Assembly: GCF_946227985.1 (NCBI RefSeq)
Contig: NZ_CAMKGL010000003.1
Span: 1 to 64,000, forward strand
Origin: Serratia quinivorans
GTDB taxonomy: Bacteria; Pseudomonadota; Gammaproteobacteria; Enterobacterales; Enterobacteriaceae
Direction: 5' to 3'
DNA length: 64,000 nucleotides
Each line of letters starts with the position of its first letter. The stretch's first letter is position 1. Both the position numbers and the translations under genes were made by a program. This document shows positions 35,852-44,503 of the stretch, piece by piece. Below the pieces are notes generated by a model that was not told the DNA's origin, did not search any database, and saw nothing but the letters and a program-made list of their open reading frames with translations.

Positions 35852-36823
35852 GTGAGAAAGACATCCGTTTTATTATTACGTTGCTGTTTGGCCGCCACCT
35901 TCTTTTTACTGGTTGGCAATGCCAACGCATTTACCTGCAGAACCTCAGATGGCGGAATAATCCCTCCGGGGGGCTCCAACACACCGGTTGATGTCAGGGT
36001 GCGAATCGGCCCGCAGCTGTCCTACGGGAAAAATGAAATTGTAAACGTGAGCCAGGTAACCTGTAAAAACGACGTTGCCAACTGGTGGGATTACTTAAAA
36101 ACCGACGCTCCGGCAATGACAATGAATACCGCCATTTTTGGGGCGATTGGCAGCGGTATGACTATTAATGGGGTAGATTATAATTCTCCAGTTTCTTCAA
36201 ATATAAGCGTATTGAATTTGACTGGCCTGCAGACCAGCAGTGTCGCTATCAGGGTGTTTATCGTATTGAACCGTTTCCCTACGCCAGATATCAAGGTCAA
36301 TAAAGGTGACGTTATCGGTCAAATCAATTTTCGTCAGACAAACGACCAATCAGGCTGCCCACAATGCGGCCCTTATCGCTGGCGCCTGATTGCCGACAAC
36401 GACGCCTATTTTGTGACGACCAGTTGCACCATCAACAATGGGCAACAAATTAACGTCGCTTTTGATCAAATCAGGCAGGATTACCTGACGCAAAACGTCA
36501 GTGACGCACAAATAAAACAGGACAAGGCTCTGAGTTATCAATGTGATGACCAAAGTGCCACACAGGACATTCTGATTCGCATGGTCAGCGACGCCACCGG
36601 ATTTTCGAGCGATTTTATTAAAACCAGCAACCCAAACGTCGGTGTTGCCATGGTTTATAAAAATGCGGTTGTTAAACCCAACAACAGCTTTAGAACACGC
36701 ATCGTTAATGGCATGGGGAGCGACACCATCACCTTTGTTCCGGTAAAAAACAATGTCCCTTATACCAGTATTGCCACAGGGCCATTATCAGGTTCAGCCA
36801 CGCTTATTTTCAGCGCACCTTGA
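35852..36823 (+). CDS. Fimbrial tip adhesin, two-domain
   Basis: GTG 35852 starts a 323-residue protein with a signal peptide (ending near ANA, about residue 26). An N-terminal domain of about 170 residues starts FTCRTSDGGIIPPGGSNTP. A second region begins after CPQCGPYRWRL and continues with SCTINNGQQINVAFDQI, which is pilin-like, ending SGSATLIFSAP. This is the layout of MrpH/FimH-type tip adhesins. The CPQC pair between the domains is unusual and may be a surface metal or disulphide site. It is coded opposite to the usher operon, in the same direction as the PapI-like gene. Confidence 0.8.
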   Translation: MRKTSVLLLRCCLAATFFLLVGNANAFTCRTSDGGIIPPGGSNTPVDVRVRIGPQLSYGKNEIVNVSQVTCKNDVANWWDYLKTDAPAMTMNTAIFGAIGSGMTINGVDYNSPVSSNISVLNLTGLQTSSVAIRVFIVLNRFPTPDIKVNKGDVIGQINFRQTNDQSGCPQCGPYRWRLIADNDAYFVTTSCTINNGQQINVAFDQIRQDYLTQNVSDAQIKQDKALSYQCDDQSATQDILIRMVSDATGFSSDFIKTSNPNVGVAMVYKNAVVKPNNSFRTRIVNGMGSDTITFVPVKNNVPYTSIATGPLSGSATLIFSAP

Positions 36824-36836
36824 GACAGAGGCAGAT

Positions 36837-38115
36837 TTGACTGCTCCCCGCCCTAAATGGCGAGGATTCCCACTTCACTGAGTCGAACCTAAGCCGCTTG
36901 ATGCGATTCAGGATTTACAGACTCTCCGTGGGCTAACGCTGCCAGCCCGGCAGCTTTTATATTCCGTGCCGCATTAATGTCACGGTCATGGCTTGTCTGG
37001 CATTCCGGACAATTCCATTTACGAACATCAAGAGGCAATTTTTTCATGGTGAAGCCGCAACAACTACAACGCTTTGAGGACGGGAAAAACGGGGCAATTG
37101 CGACCAGTGAACGCCCGCCCCATTCAGCCTTGTATGCGAGCTGGCGCACAAACTCGCCCCAGCTTGCATCGGCTATCGCTTTCGACAGCTTAGGGTTGCG
37201 GATCATGTTCTTCACTTTCAGGGATTCAACGCAAACAACTTGGTTATCGTTAATCAGTTTGCGGGACAACTTGTGCAAGTTATCCATGCGGCACTCGGCA
37301 ATTTTCGCGTGGAGTCGGGTCACCTTCAAGCGGGCTTTAGCGCGGTTTTTCGAACCTTTCGCTTTTTTGCTTAAACGGCGCTGAAGTAGCGCCAGGCGAG
37401 CCGCGTATTTAGCGGTATGGCGGGGATTGCCTTGTTTAAATCCAGCGTCAGTAACGAACAAATCCTTTAAGCCCACATCAATGCCCACGGTTTTAGCGGA
37501 AATGGGCAGTGATACAGGTTCAAACTCGCACAGACAGGAAACGAAATATCGTCCGGCTGCATCTTTGGAAATAGTGACGGTTGACGGCACGGATGGGAGT
37601 TCACGGCTCCAGCGTACGTCCAATGGGGCTTTGCTCTTAGCCATATGCAGCTTGCCATCACGATATTTAAACGCGCTGGCGGTCAATTCAGCGACCTGTT
37701 TGTGGCGTTTGCTTTTGAATGCTGGGTATTTAGCCTGACCTGCAAAAAAGTGAGAAAAGGCCGTCTGTTGGTGGCGTAGCGATTGTTGCAAGGGGACACA
37801 GGAAACGTCATTGAGCCATGCGCATTCAGGCTCTTTTTTAAGCGCGGTTAACCGCGCATTAGCTTACAGATAGCCGATCTTCTCCTGGCGCTCATAGTAA
37901 GCATCAGTACGCCAGCGAAGGATTGAATTATAGACAAAACGCACACAGCCGAACGTTTGAGCCAAAAGCTCAACCTGATCGGCTGTTGGATAGAATCGGT
38001 ATTTGTATGCGCGTTTCATATGTACAAAATTACAGGAGCCATCGTGAAAAGACAAAAAGAAGTTAGCTCGAAAACCGCCTCCTTTCCTCCCCGGCCTGAA
38101 GGCCGAGGTTTCCCG
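36837..38115 (-). mobile_element. IS200/IS605-type element (TnpB-only)
   Basis: The element has hairpins at both ends. The right-end hairpin (CCTCGCC-ATTTAG-GGCGGGG on the minus strand, 36846-36865) is followed by AGCAGTCAA, whose TCAA lies at 36837-36840, as in IS605-type right ends. The left-end hairpin (CCTCGGCC-TTCA-GGCCGGGG, 38089-38108) is upstream of tnpB. No tnpA is present, so the element depends on a partner for movement. The left boundary is approximate. It lies between the adhesin and the next pilin gene. Confidence 0.78.
36889..38019 (-). pseudogene. tnpB: TnpB (OrfB) RNA-guided nuclease, split by one nonsense codon
   Basis: The start MKRAYKYRFYPTADQ and all family blocks are present: the RuvC-like GIDVGLKDLFVTDAG, VCVESLKVKNMI, a zinc finger (CSCCG and CPEC), and the last acidic residue in DRDINAARNI. 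One in-frame TAA (minus strand, after EKIGYL at about residue 51) splits the gene at 37864, and reading resumes in the same frame with ANARLTALKKEP. A downstream restart would lack the N-terminal part. The omega RNA would be encoded by the overlapping right end. Confidence 0.85.
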
Positions 38116-38126
38116 GAGGCACTCTG

Positions 38127-38627
38127 ATGATCACCATGAAAAAAAGGTACCCTCATCGCCTTATTTTTGTCTTGTCGATACTCAGCTTCGCTGCATCGGC
38201 CGTAGACCAGGGTACCAAGGTAAACATCACGGCGACCGTGGTCGCCCCTCCTCCCTGTGTGATCAACGAGGGGCGGACTATTGATGTCGACTTCGGTAAG
38301 GTGGGCGTGAACCGAATTGACGGCACTCGTTATATGCAACGAGTGGACTACAGCATCAAATGCGAGTTTCTGGACAACACCAGACAGCTAAAGATGAAAA
38401 TTATGGGCAGTGGGGCGGCTTTTGATGCCAATGTCTTAAACAGCAACATTAGTGGATTGGGCATAAAATTGCTGGCGGACGGTAAGGCATTCAATATCAA
38501 TACACCCTTGAGTATTGATTATACCAAGCCGCCAACCCTGGACGCCGTACCGGTTAAAAGTTCCGCGCTTGCCTTGAAGGACGGCGACTTTACCAGTGGT
38601 GCCACAATGCTGGTCGACTATTTTTAA
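38127..38627 (+). CDS. Minor fimbrial subunit (tip-adaptor type)
   Basis: The 166-residue protein has a signal peptide (residues 1-25), then the pilin start VNITATVVAPPPCVINEGRTIDVDFG and a C-terminal GDFTSGATMLVDYF strand. PPPCVIN and the GADF-like core are typical of FimF/MrpG-type adaptors. GGAGG lies in front of ATG 38127, at the very edge of the IS605 element, so the IS may supply its ribosome site. It probably belonged with the adhesin 35852 before the IS entered. Confidence 0.8.
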   Translation: MITMKKRYPHRLIFVLSILSFAASAVDQGTKVNITATVVAPPPCVINEGRTIDVDFGKVGVNRIDGTRYMQRVDYSIKCEFLDNTRQLKMKIMGSGAAFDANVLNSNISGLGIKLLADGKAFNINTPLSIDYTKPPTLDAVPVKSSALALKDGDFTSGATMLVDYF

Positions 38628-38652
38628 GCTTTTGGCAACGGGGGAATAGAAA

Positions 38653-38680
38653 CAGGGCGGCATTCAACGAATGTACCCTG
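38653..38680 (+). terminator. Weak hairpin after the minor pilin
   Basis: CAGGG pairs with CCCTG, with an inner CATTC-aac-GAATG. No U-run follows. It may be a processing hairpin rather than a terminator. Confidence 0.3.
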
Positions 38681-38763
38681 CCCCCAAGCGCGAAAACTCA
38701 CTTCTGAGCCCGATAGCCATGTCACCCATTTGCCGATGAAATGTTAATATCGACGTTTTTCAG

Positions 38764-39660
38764 GTGAATAGGCTCAGCATGCCATCCTCTTATCTTCGCT
38801 GTCTTACCTTGGTTTTCACGCTGGTTATCGGCGTGGGCTCCCCTATGCTGGCGCAGGCCAGGCCCGATCTGGAACGTAAGATTGGCGTGACCGTTGCCGA
38901 TACGACCTCACCTGATTATCAGTTCAGCGACCTGCCGATCACTTCGGCGGACGGCCAACGCCGTTATCGCATTCGCATAGCGCAGCCGCGTATTGTCCCG
39001 CCGACAGCCGGCTATCCCGCGATCTACTTTCTGGACGGCAATGCGGTGCTGATGGAGTTGAACGCCAGCTTATTGGCCCGGCTTGCCGCGCAAAAACAGC
39101 CGCCGGTATTGGTGTTGCTCAGTTATGACAACGATCTGCGCATCGATGCCAAAGGCCGCAGCCAAGATTACACGCCGGCCAATGGTGGGGCGGATGCCTT
39201 TCTGAAATTGATCGAAAACCAGGTTAAACCTGCAGTGGCGGCGAAGGTGAACATTGACCCTCAACGGCAAACGCTGTGGGGGCACTCTTACGGCGGCCTG
39301 TTCGTGCTGCATACGCTGTTAACCCAGCCAACCGCATTCCAAAATTACGTCGCCGTCGAACCTTCACTGTGGTGGGGAAAGGGCTTTATCCTGCAGGAAG
39401 CACAGCGGGTTATTGATCGGCATCCAACCATGTCCGCCCATCTGTGGCTGTGGACCGGCGGCGGTGAGAAAATGCGTAGTGCGCCGCCCAATATCAAACA
39501 GCAACCGCTCCCCGCCGACGCCGCTCAGCGTCTGGCCGAACGGCTGGCGACGCTGAACGGGCTTAAGGTAGACTTCCGGGAATGGCCAGGCCTGGATCAC
39601 GGCGGCATGTTCAATGCGGCCATCGCGCCGGCATTGGATAAGGTAGCAGCAGGCGACTGA
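38764..39660 (+). CDS. Periplasmic esterase of the IroE / EstD family (alpha/beta hydrolase)
   Basis: The 298-residue protein has a signal peptide (MPSSYLRCLTLVFTLVIGVG) whose start could be GTG 38764 or ATG 38779. The nucleophile elbow is GHSYGGLFVLH and the closing histidine is in the GLDHGG motif. The overall plan matches periplasmic esterases related to IroE, which cleave siderophore esters such as enterobactin or salmochelin. No siderophore gene is next to it. Other ester substrates are possible. Confidence 0.75.
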   Translation: MNRLSMPSSYLRCLTLVFTLVIGVGSPMLAQARPDLERKIGVTVADTTSPDYQFSDLPITSADGQRRYRIRIAQPRIVPPTAGYPAIYFLDGNAVLMELNASLLARLAAQKQPPVLVLLSYDNDLRIDAKGRSQDYTPANGGADAFLKLIENQVKPAVAAKVNIDPQRQTLWGHSYGGLFVLHTLLTQPTAFQNYVAVEPSLWWGKGFILQEAQRVIDRHPTMSAHLWLWTGGGEKMRSAPPNIKQQPLPADAAQRLAERLATLNGLKVDFREWPGLDHGGMFNAAIAPALDKVAAGD

Positions 39661-39723
39661 ATAACACCATGCCGCTAATATGGCGATGATCTTAATTTTC
39701 TGTTTACGAAGACGTTTTATTAT

Positions 39724-40047
39724 CTACTTATCGAAAACAAACGAAATATGGTCATCGTCCAGATACTTGATCTCAACCTCACAGCCTTTCTGGATCTTTG
39801 AAGAGTAAAAGGCGGGAATGGTTTCCTTGCCTTCTACCTGCTTGGTCATCCCCTTTTCATGCCATGAAAGGCGGTATTTTATGTTGGTGGTCCCGTTATC
39901 ATTTGAACTGATGTAATGGACCTCCTCCACCCGAGCCTGAATATCCCGCCCCAGTGTCTGGATTTTATGATCACGGTTAAACAGATAAACAATATAGGCA
40001 ATGACGCCTACTGTAAGAATCACTGAAATAATAATCGCAAACTTCAT
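39724..40047 (-). CDS. Small membrane-anchored protein after vgrG (immunity or accessory candidate)
   Basis: The 107-residue protein has one N-terminal membrane helix (AIIISVILTVGVIAYIVYLF) and a soluble charged domain with YRLSWHEKGMTKQVEGKE. No known family was recognised, although the pattern resembles DUF3592-type domains. Only eleven bases separate it from the vgrG stop, so it is the last gene of the VgrG operon. A small protein at this position is often an immunity or accessory factor, but this is inference. Confidence 0.55.
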   Translation of the reverse strand: MKFAIIISVILTVGVIAYIVYLFNRDHKIQTLGRDIQARVEEVHYISSNDNGTTNIKYRLSWHEKGMTKQVEGKETIPAFYSSKIQKGCEVEIKYLDDDHISFVFDK

Positions 40048-40058
40048 CGATTCGTCCC

Positions 40059-42368
40059 TTAGCCGAACATAGTCAGACCGTTAAATGATGACATTATCTT
40101 CCCGACATGAGCCATCGCATCGATAAAAGCTACACGCCCCTCGGTGGTGGTAAGATCAAAGGCTGTCTTATCAAATTTCATATTGGTCAACCCGAGCTTG
40201 CCGCTCGCAGTCACGCTCATAGAATAGCCTTCCGTAACAATTTTCGCCGCTGTGAAATCAAAGGAAAACATGGAAGCGGACTCTTTATGATCTTTGTATT
40301 CAAAGGCATGCGGCGTCTTGATGCTCACTTTTTCCGCACTGTCGATGGTGATCATTTTCGGTGAGGTGATGGATACCCCGCCTTGCACCGTCTGCGTCCA
40401 ACTGCCCAGGATGTCCGTCTTGGCATCCTTGGTGATGGTCTGTACCCGCCCCCCCAAGATTTCGTCAGTCACATCCTGGGTGACGATATTATGGCGTTTT
40501 CCCGTGACCTTGTCATAGCGATCCCCGGTGAGGAACGAGTCCATGCCTGCGTCATAGGTGCGGGTCACCTTGCCGGTAACATGTTGATTCTCTGTACCGT
40601 CCGTATCGATACTCCGCTTTCCCTTAATGGTTAGCGTTTCTCCGCCGCTGGTAATATCCGACGTCCGGCCATTGGTGATAGTGACCTTTTCGCCGTCCTT
40701 AAAGGTTTTGGTTTCCGGCTTGTCGACCGTCGTGGTGCGCATACCGTGGAATTGGAAGATAGCGTTACCGAACACCTCATCCTTCTGATCTTTTTGGATG
40801 GTGGTGGTGCGATTGCCGTCCACGGTCACCGTTTTATCGTTCTCCACCGAAATATTCATATCTTTTTCGGCATGCAGCTGCACCATCTCCGAGCCTGCCT
40901 TATCTTCGAAAAACAGGTGGCTGGAATTATCACTGTGGCCGTCTTTGGATCGCGTCATAAAGCCCATCATGGTCGCACCGGCGGGCAGCGTCCACGGCGG
41001 CATACAGGCTTCGTTATACACTCGGCCGGTGACCATCGGACGGTCCGGATCGCCATTGATAAAATCAATCACCACTTCATCCCCCACTCGCGGGATCTGC
41101 ACGCCGCCGAAACCCTGGCCTGCCCAGGCGCTGGAGACTCGCACCCAGCAGGAGCTGCTTTCATCCCCTTTCGCCAGGCGATCCCAGTGGAATTTCACCT
41201 TCACCCGACCGTACTTATCGGTCCAGATAGACTCCCCCTGCGGCCCCACCACCCGGGCCGTTTGCGGGCCATGGGTCCGCGGCCACGGGGTACGTTGCGC
41301 TGAACGGAACGGCGTGCTCGCCGGGATCACCACAAAATCGGTACGGTGTACCGCCTCTTCTCCCCCGCTGGCGTAGCTGTTCTCTTCAAAATCGTAACGC
41401 GCACTCAGTACCAGATACTCTCCGCCGTCACTGGCAAACGGCGGGTTTAGCAGGGCAAAGGTACACCCCGGTACGATGCCCAGCGCGGTAGCCGTTGCGT
41501 CGATGCGCTGATGCTCCGCCTGCCACTCCTCCTGGCGAACCCGAGCGTAGGTTTCGCCGTGGCTGTGTTCCACGAAATGCCCCGGCCAGTCGTAGTAGTC
41601 AATCTGGCCCGGTGAGGGTGAGGTTGGGTTCTGTCGCGCCTGGAACAGCCATGCGTTGGGCTTGCGGAAATCGTAGTCGTCGATGCTGTAGATCCCCGGC
41701 GTCACCCGCTCGGATATCGCCCACTGGCCGATCCCCTCTTCGCTGGTACTGCCACCGGAAGGCGTCGCATGGTAAGGAATGGCCTCATAACCGCTAAACG
41801 GCTGGTGCTGCTGAGAGGCGTCGTACAGCACCATGGTGTGTTTACCCGACTCGTGGCGGAAAAAGAAATAAATGCCTTCCAGCTCCATCAGGCGTGAAAT
41901 AAAGTCGTAGCTGCTTTCCTGGTACTGCACGCAATATTCCCAATTGCGGTAGTTGCCAGTGAGCTGGTTCTCCATCTGCACGCCATATTCGTCGAGCACC
42001 GTTTTGATAATGTCCGGCACCCGCTGGTTCTGGAATATACGTTGGTTGCGGTCCCGCTTCAGCGGCCACAGGTCCGACTCCATGGTCAGCGTGTAAACCA
42101 CGTAACGCTCACCATTAATATCCGCACTATGAACGTTGACCCTGGTGATTTTTCCGTTGAGATAGCGTGGCGCAGCAAGCAGCCCTTGAGTTGGGATAGT
42201 CAGGGTAATCGGCTGACCAAGCATGGCCCTGCGGTCCAGGCGCGCGTTGGTGCTGAGCATCGTCACGCTCAATTCAAATGAGCGCGAAACCACTTCCTCT
42301 CCGCTAAGTTTCCAGAACTTCAGCGTTCCTTCACCCGCAGGCGTTGTTGCCGTGATACGGTCAAACAT
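40059..42368 (-). CDS. vgrG: VgrG (TssI) spike protein
   Basis: VgrG forms the trimeric T6SS spike tip. The 769-residue protein shows the gp27-like domain (about 1-370, YVVYTLTMESDLWPLKRD and others), the gp5-like OB fold (ARVVGPQGESIWTDKYGRVK) with YNEACMPPWTLPAG, and a long beta-helical needle from about 470. The needle is a run of T/V-rich turns (TVTVDGNRTTTI, VTGKVTRTYD) up to about 700. A C-terminal extension (about 700-769) with helical residues ends MSSFNGLTMFG. It may be an adaptor or effector region, but no toxin motif is seen. Confidence 0.9.
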   Translation of the reverse strand: MFDRITATTPAGEGTLKFWKLSGEEVVSRSFELSVTMLSTNARLDRRAMLGQPITLTIPTQGLLAAPRYLNGKITRVNVHSADINGERYVVYTLTMESDLWPLKRDRNQRIFQNQRVPDIIKTVLDEYGVQMENQLTGNYRNWEYCVQYQESSYDFISRLMELEGIYFFFRHESGKHTMVLYDASQQHQPFSGYEAIPYHATPSGGSTSEEGIGQWAISERVTPGIYSIDDYDFRKPNAWLFQARQNPTSPSPGQIDYYDWPGHFVEHSHGETYARVRQEEWQAEHQRIDATATALGIVPGCTFALLNPPFASDGGEYLVLSARYDFEENSYASGGEEAVHRTDFVVIPASTPFRSAQRTPWPRTHGPQTARVVGPQGESIWTDKYGRVKVKFHWDRLAKGDESSSCWVRVSSAWAGQGFGGVQIPRVGDEVVIDFINGDPDRPMVTGRVYNEACMPPWTLPAGATMMGFMTRSKDGHSDNSSHLFFEDKAGSEMVQLHAEKDMNISVENDKTVTVDGNRTTTIQKDQKDEVFGNAIFQFHGMRTTTVDKPETKTFKDGEKVTITNGRTSDITSGGETLTIKGKRSIDTDGTENQHVTGKVTRTYDAGMDSFLTGDRYDKVTGKRHNIVTQDVTDEILGGRVQTITKDAKTDILGSWTQTVQGGVSITSPKMITIDSAEKVSIKTPHAFEYKDHKESASMFSFDFTAAKIVTEGYSMSVTASGKLGLTNMKFDKTAFDLTTTEGRVAFIDAMAHVGKIMSSFNGLTMFG

Positions 42369-42414
42369 AGCTTCTTACCCCTATAACTAAGACTGCGTTA
42401 TGTCGCTCTGCCAC

Positions 42415-42807
42415 TCATGGAGCCAGCATCAGTACTTTGAATTGGCTGGGTACCGCACGCATCCCCACGGCATTGGTTGAATTCTGCAGGCTGACGCTGG
42501 TCAGGCGCGTCGCCGGTGTGCCTTTGAGCAGCACGGTAAAGGAACCGGTGAGATGCCGCGACGGCCCCATCACGGTGCCTGACGCCACGCCGGTGGCAAC
42601 ACCGGGATTATCCCCGTTGGTCAGCGGCGTCACCGTTGCCATGTTATGGGCAGGCATGCCCATAAACAGAATATTCAGCGCGTTGGGGACCGCCGTTGGC
42701 CCAAGCGCGATATCCGGATAAGGTATCGGCGTTGGGGTCGGCATCGGCGTCATGCAGACATCGGGAAAGGCCAAATCGGTACCCATCAGTTGACAGTTGG
42801 CAAACAT
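42415..42807 (-). CDS. PAAR-like protein (DUF4150)
   Basis: ATG 42807 gives 130 residues starting MFANCQLMGTDLAFPDVCMT, followed by PMPTPTPIPYPDIA and repeated TPL/GTP-type turns. This matches the DUF4150 PAAR-like cap that sharpens VgrG. GGAGG precedes the start. The longer reading frame upstream is not protein-like. It is between DUF3540 and vgrG in one operon. Confidence 0.85.
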   Translation of the reverse strand: MFANCQLMGTDLAFPDVCMTPMPTPTPIPYPDIALGPTAVPNALNILFMGMPAHNMATVTPLTNGDNPGVATGVASGTVMGPSRHLTGSFTVLLKGTPATRLTSVSLQNSTNAVGMRAVPSQFKVLMLAP

Positions 42808-42817
42808 CGCGGCCTCC

Positions 42818-43423
42818 TCAGCCCATATGGATCTGTTCGGCATCCACTTTGGTGATTGCCTTCGAAGTAATAACGGTATTTTGCGCATGCAGACGCGCGT
42901 AATCGTCAGCCTGCATATCCAGTTGGCCGGCACGTACCTGCTCCGTCTGGCGCGTGGTGCGCAGCAGGTTATGGCTCACCTGGGTGATGGTTTGCCAGAT
43001 TGACTCGGTGTGTTTTCCCACCATGCGCGAAAGGCTTACCCAGGCGGAAAGCTTGTCGCCGCTGTACTGCATTTCGCTGATATGGCAGTCGCCCTGGCTG
43101 GCGCTGATGCGCAGCGCTTCACTGCTGAGGTTGATTTCGCCGCTGCTGCGGATATGCAGATCGCCCGGTACGCTCAGTTCGGCCATTTCCGGGTTGGCGC
43201 GATCCAGCACCGCCAGCAGCCACACCTGATTATCCACGCTGGTGATAAGCACCAGATCCCCGGTCTGAGGGGCAATAACGCAGCTGGCGGCACGCCGGCA
43301 GTGCCAGCCGCGCCCTTCACTCTCCACGCTCAGGCTGCCGTTGGAAAAGCAGTGGGTCACCACGCCTGCACACTGCAGTGGCGGTGCTGCCGCTTGTAGC
43401 AGTTTGTGATTGATATTGTTCAT
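42818..43423 (-). CDS. DUF3540-family T6SS accessory protein
   Basis: The 201-residue protein has a double-psi or beta-helix-like body (GDLVLITSVDNQVWLLAVL, then IRSSGEINLSSEALRIS) matching DUF3540. It is found with DUF2169 and DUF4150 proteins in VgrG operons and is thought to link the spike with its effector. It is close to the pentapeptide and PAAR genes on both sides. Confidence 0.75.
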   Translation of the reverse strand: MNNINHKLLQAAAPPLQCAGVVTHCFSNGSLSVESEGRGWHCRRAASCVIAPQTGDLVLITSVDNQVWLLAVLDRANPEMAELSVPGDLHIRSSGEINLSSEALRISASQGDCHISEMQYSGDKLSAWVSLSRMVGKHTESIWQTITQVSHNLLRTTRQTEQVRAGQLDMQADDYARLHAQNTVITSKAITKVDAEQIHMG

Positions 43424-43432
43424 CTTCTCTCC

Positions 43433-44503
43433 TTAACGGCGGCTCTGATGCTGAAGGCTCCAGGCCTCGGCAGCCAGTAACTCTTCGTCATACTCAAGGA
43501 TGCCCCGGCGATCGGAAAAATGGGCCCCCTCCTGCTGCGCCCGATGGAACCGGGTGCGGGAAAATGTGGCACTGCGGAAATCAGCCCGACGCAAATCAGC
43601 ATGGGTGAAATCGCTGTAGGTCAGGTCGCACAGGGCAAAGTTGCTGTCTTCGGCCTTCACCTGCTGCAAAATGCTCTGGAACAGGCGGCTATGGCTAAAA
43701 TCGGCCTGTTGTAACCTGGCACCGATAAACAACGCCTGATCAAACACACTGCCCTGGCAGCTGGCCCCGGTAAGGTCCGCACTCATAAACAGCGCCTGGC
43801 TGGCGTTCACCTTACGGAGTTGAGCTTTTCTCAGCGAAGCGCCTTTGAAATTGCACTGCGTCAGCTGCGCCCCGTTAAAATCGACCTCGTCGAGCTGATT
43901 ATCGGTAAACTGACAGCCGCTAAAGTGCTGCTGGGCATAGCTTTTTCCGCGCTGATCGCAGTTGAAAAAGACGGCCCGGTCGAATTGACTGTGGCCCAAA
44001 CGGGTAGTGCGCAAGTCGATATTGAAAAAGGTCGTCAGCAGGCACTGGCACTGCTCCAGTTGCGCCTCATCCAGCGAGCTCTCGAAGAAGGTCGTACGTT
44101 CCAGCGTTGACTGGTTGAAGCAGCTGCCGGATAGCGGGCTGCGCATGAATTGGCAAGCGTCGAACCTGCTGCGGGATAAATCGCCGTTGCCAAGCTCACA
44201 ATGATTAAAGATGCACTGCGCCATTAGCGTGTCGCAGGCGCTGATTGCCGTCATTTCACAGTCGTTAAACACGCTCTGCTGCATGCGGGCGCCGCTCAGC
44301 GTCACCCCATTCAACAGACACTCATTAAACACCGTTTCATGTAAATTGGCCGCCTGCAGGTTCGCCCCCAGCAGTGAGACATCCTGAAAAATTCCGCCGG
44401 ACAGGTCGCATCCTTCCAGCTCGAGACCATCGAGGTTGCAGGCGTTAATCATCTCGCCATTTTTTATTTTCTGCTGTAGCTCTGCCGCGCTCAGCGTCGT
44501 CAT
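43433..44503 (-). CDS. Pentapeptide-repeat protein
   Basis: The 356-residue protein is largely made of A(N/D)LXX-type pentapeptide repeats (LLGANLQAANLHETVFNEC, CDLTYSDFTHADLRRADF), which fold as a right-handed quadrilateral helix. It overlaps the upstream DUF2169 gene by four bases. Pentapeptide proteins in VgrG operons are accessory or adaptor proteins; a direct toxin role has not been seen here. Confidence 0.85.
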   Translation of the reverse strand: MTTLSAAELQQKIKNGEMINACNLDGLELEGCDLSGGIFQDVSLLGANLQAANLHETVFNECLLNGVTLSGARMQQSVFNDCEMTAISACDTLMAQCIFNHCELGNGDLSRSRFDACQFMRSPLSGSCFNQSTLERTTFFESSLDEAQLEQCQCLLTTFFNIDLRTTRLGHSQFDRAVFFNCDQRGKSYAQQHFSGCQFTDNQLDEVDFNGAQLTQCNFKGASLRKAQLRKVNASQALFMSADLTGASCQGSVFDQALFIGARLQQADFSHSRLFQSILQQVKAEDSNFALCDLTYSDFTHADLRRADFRSATFSRTRFHRAQQEGAHFSDRRGILEYDEELLAAEAWSLQHQSRR

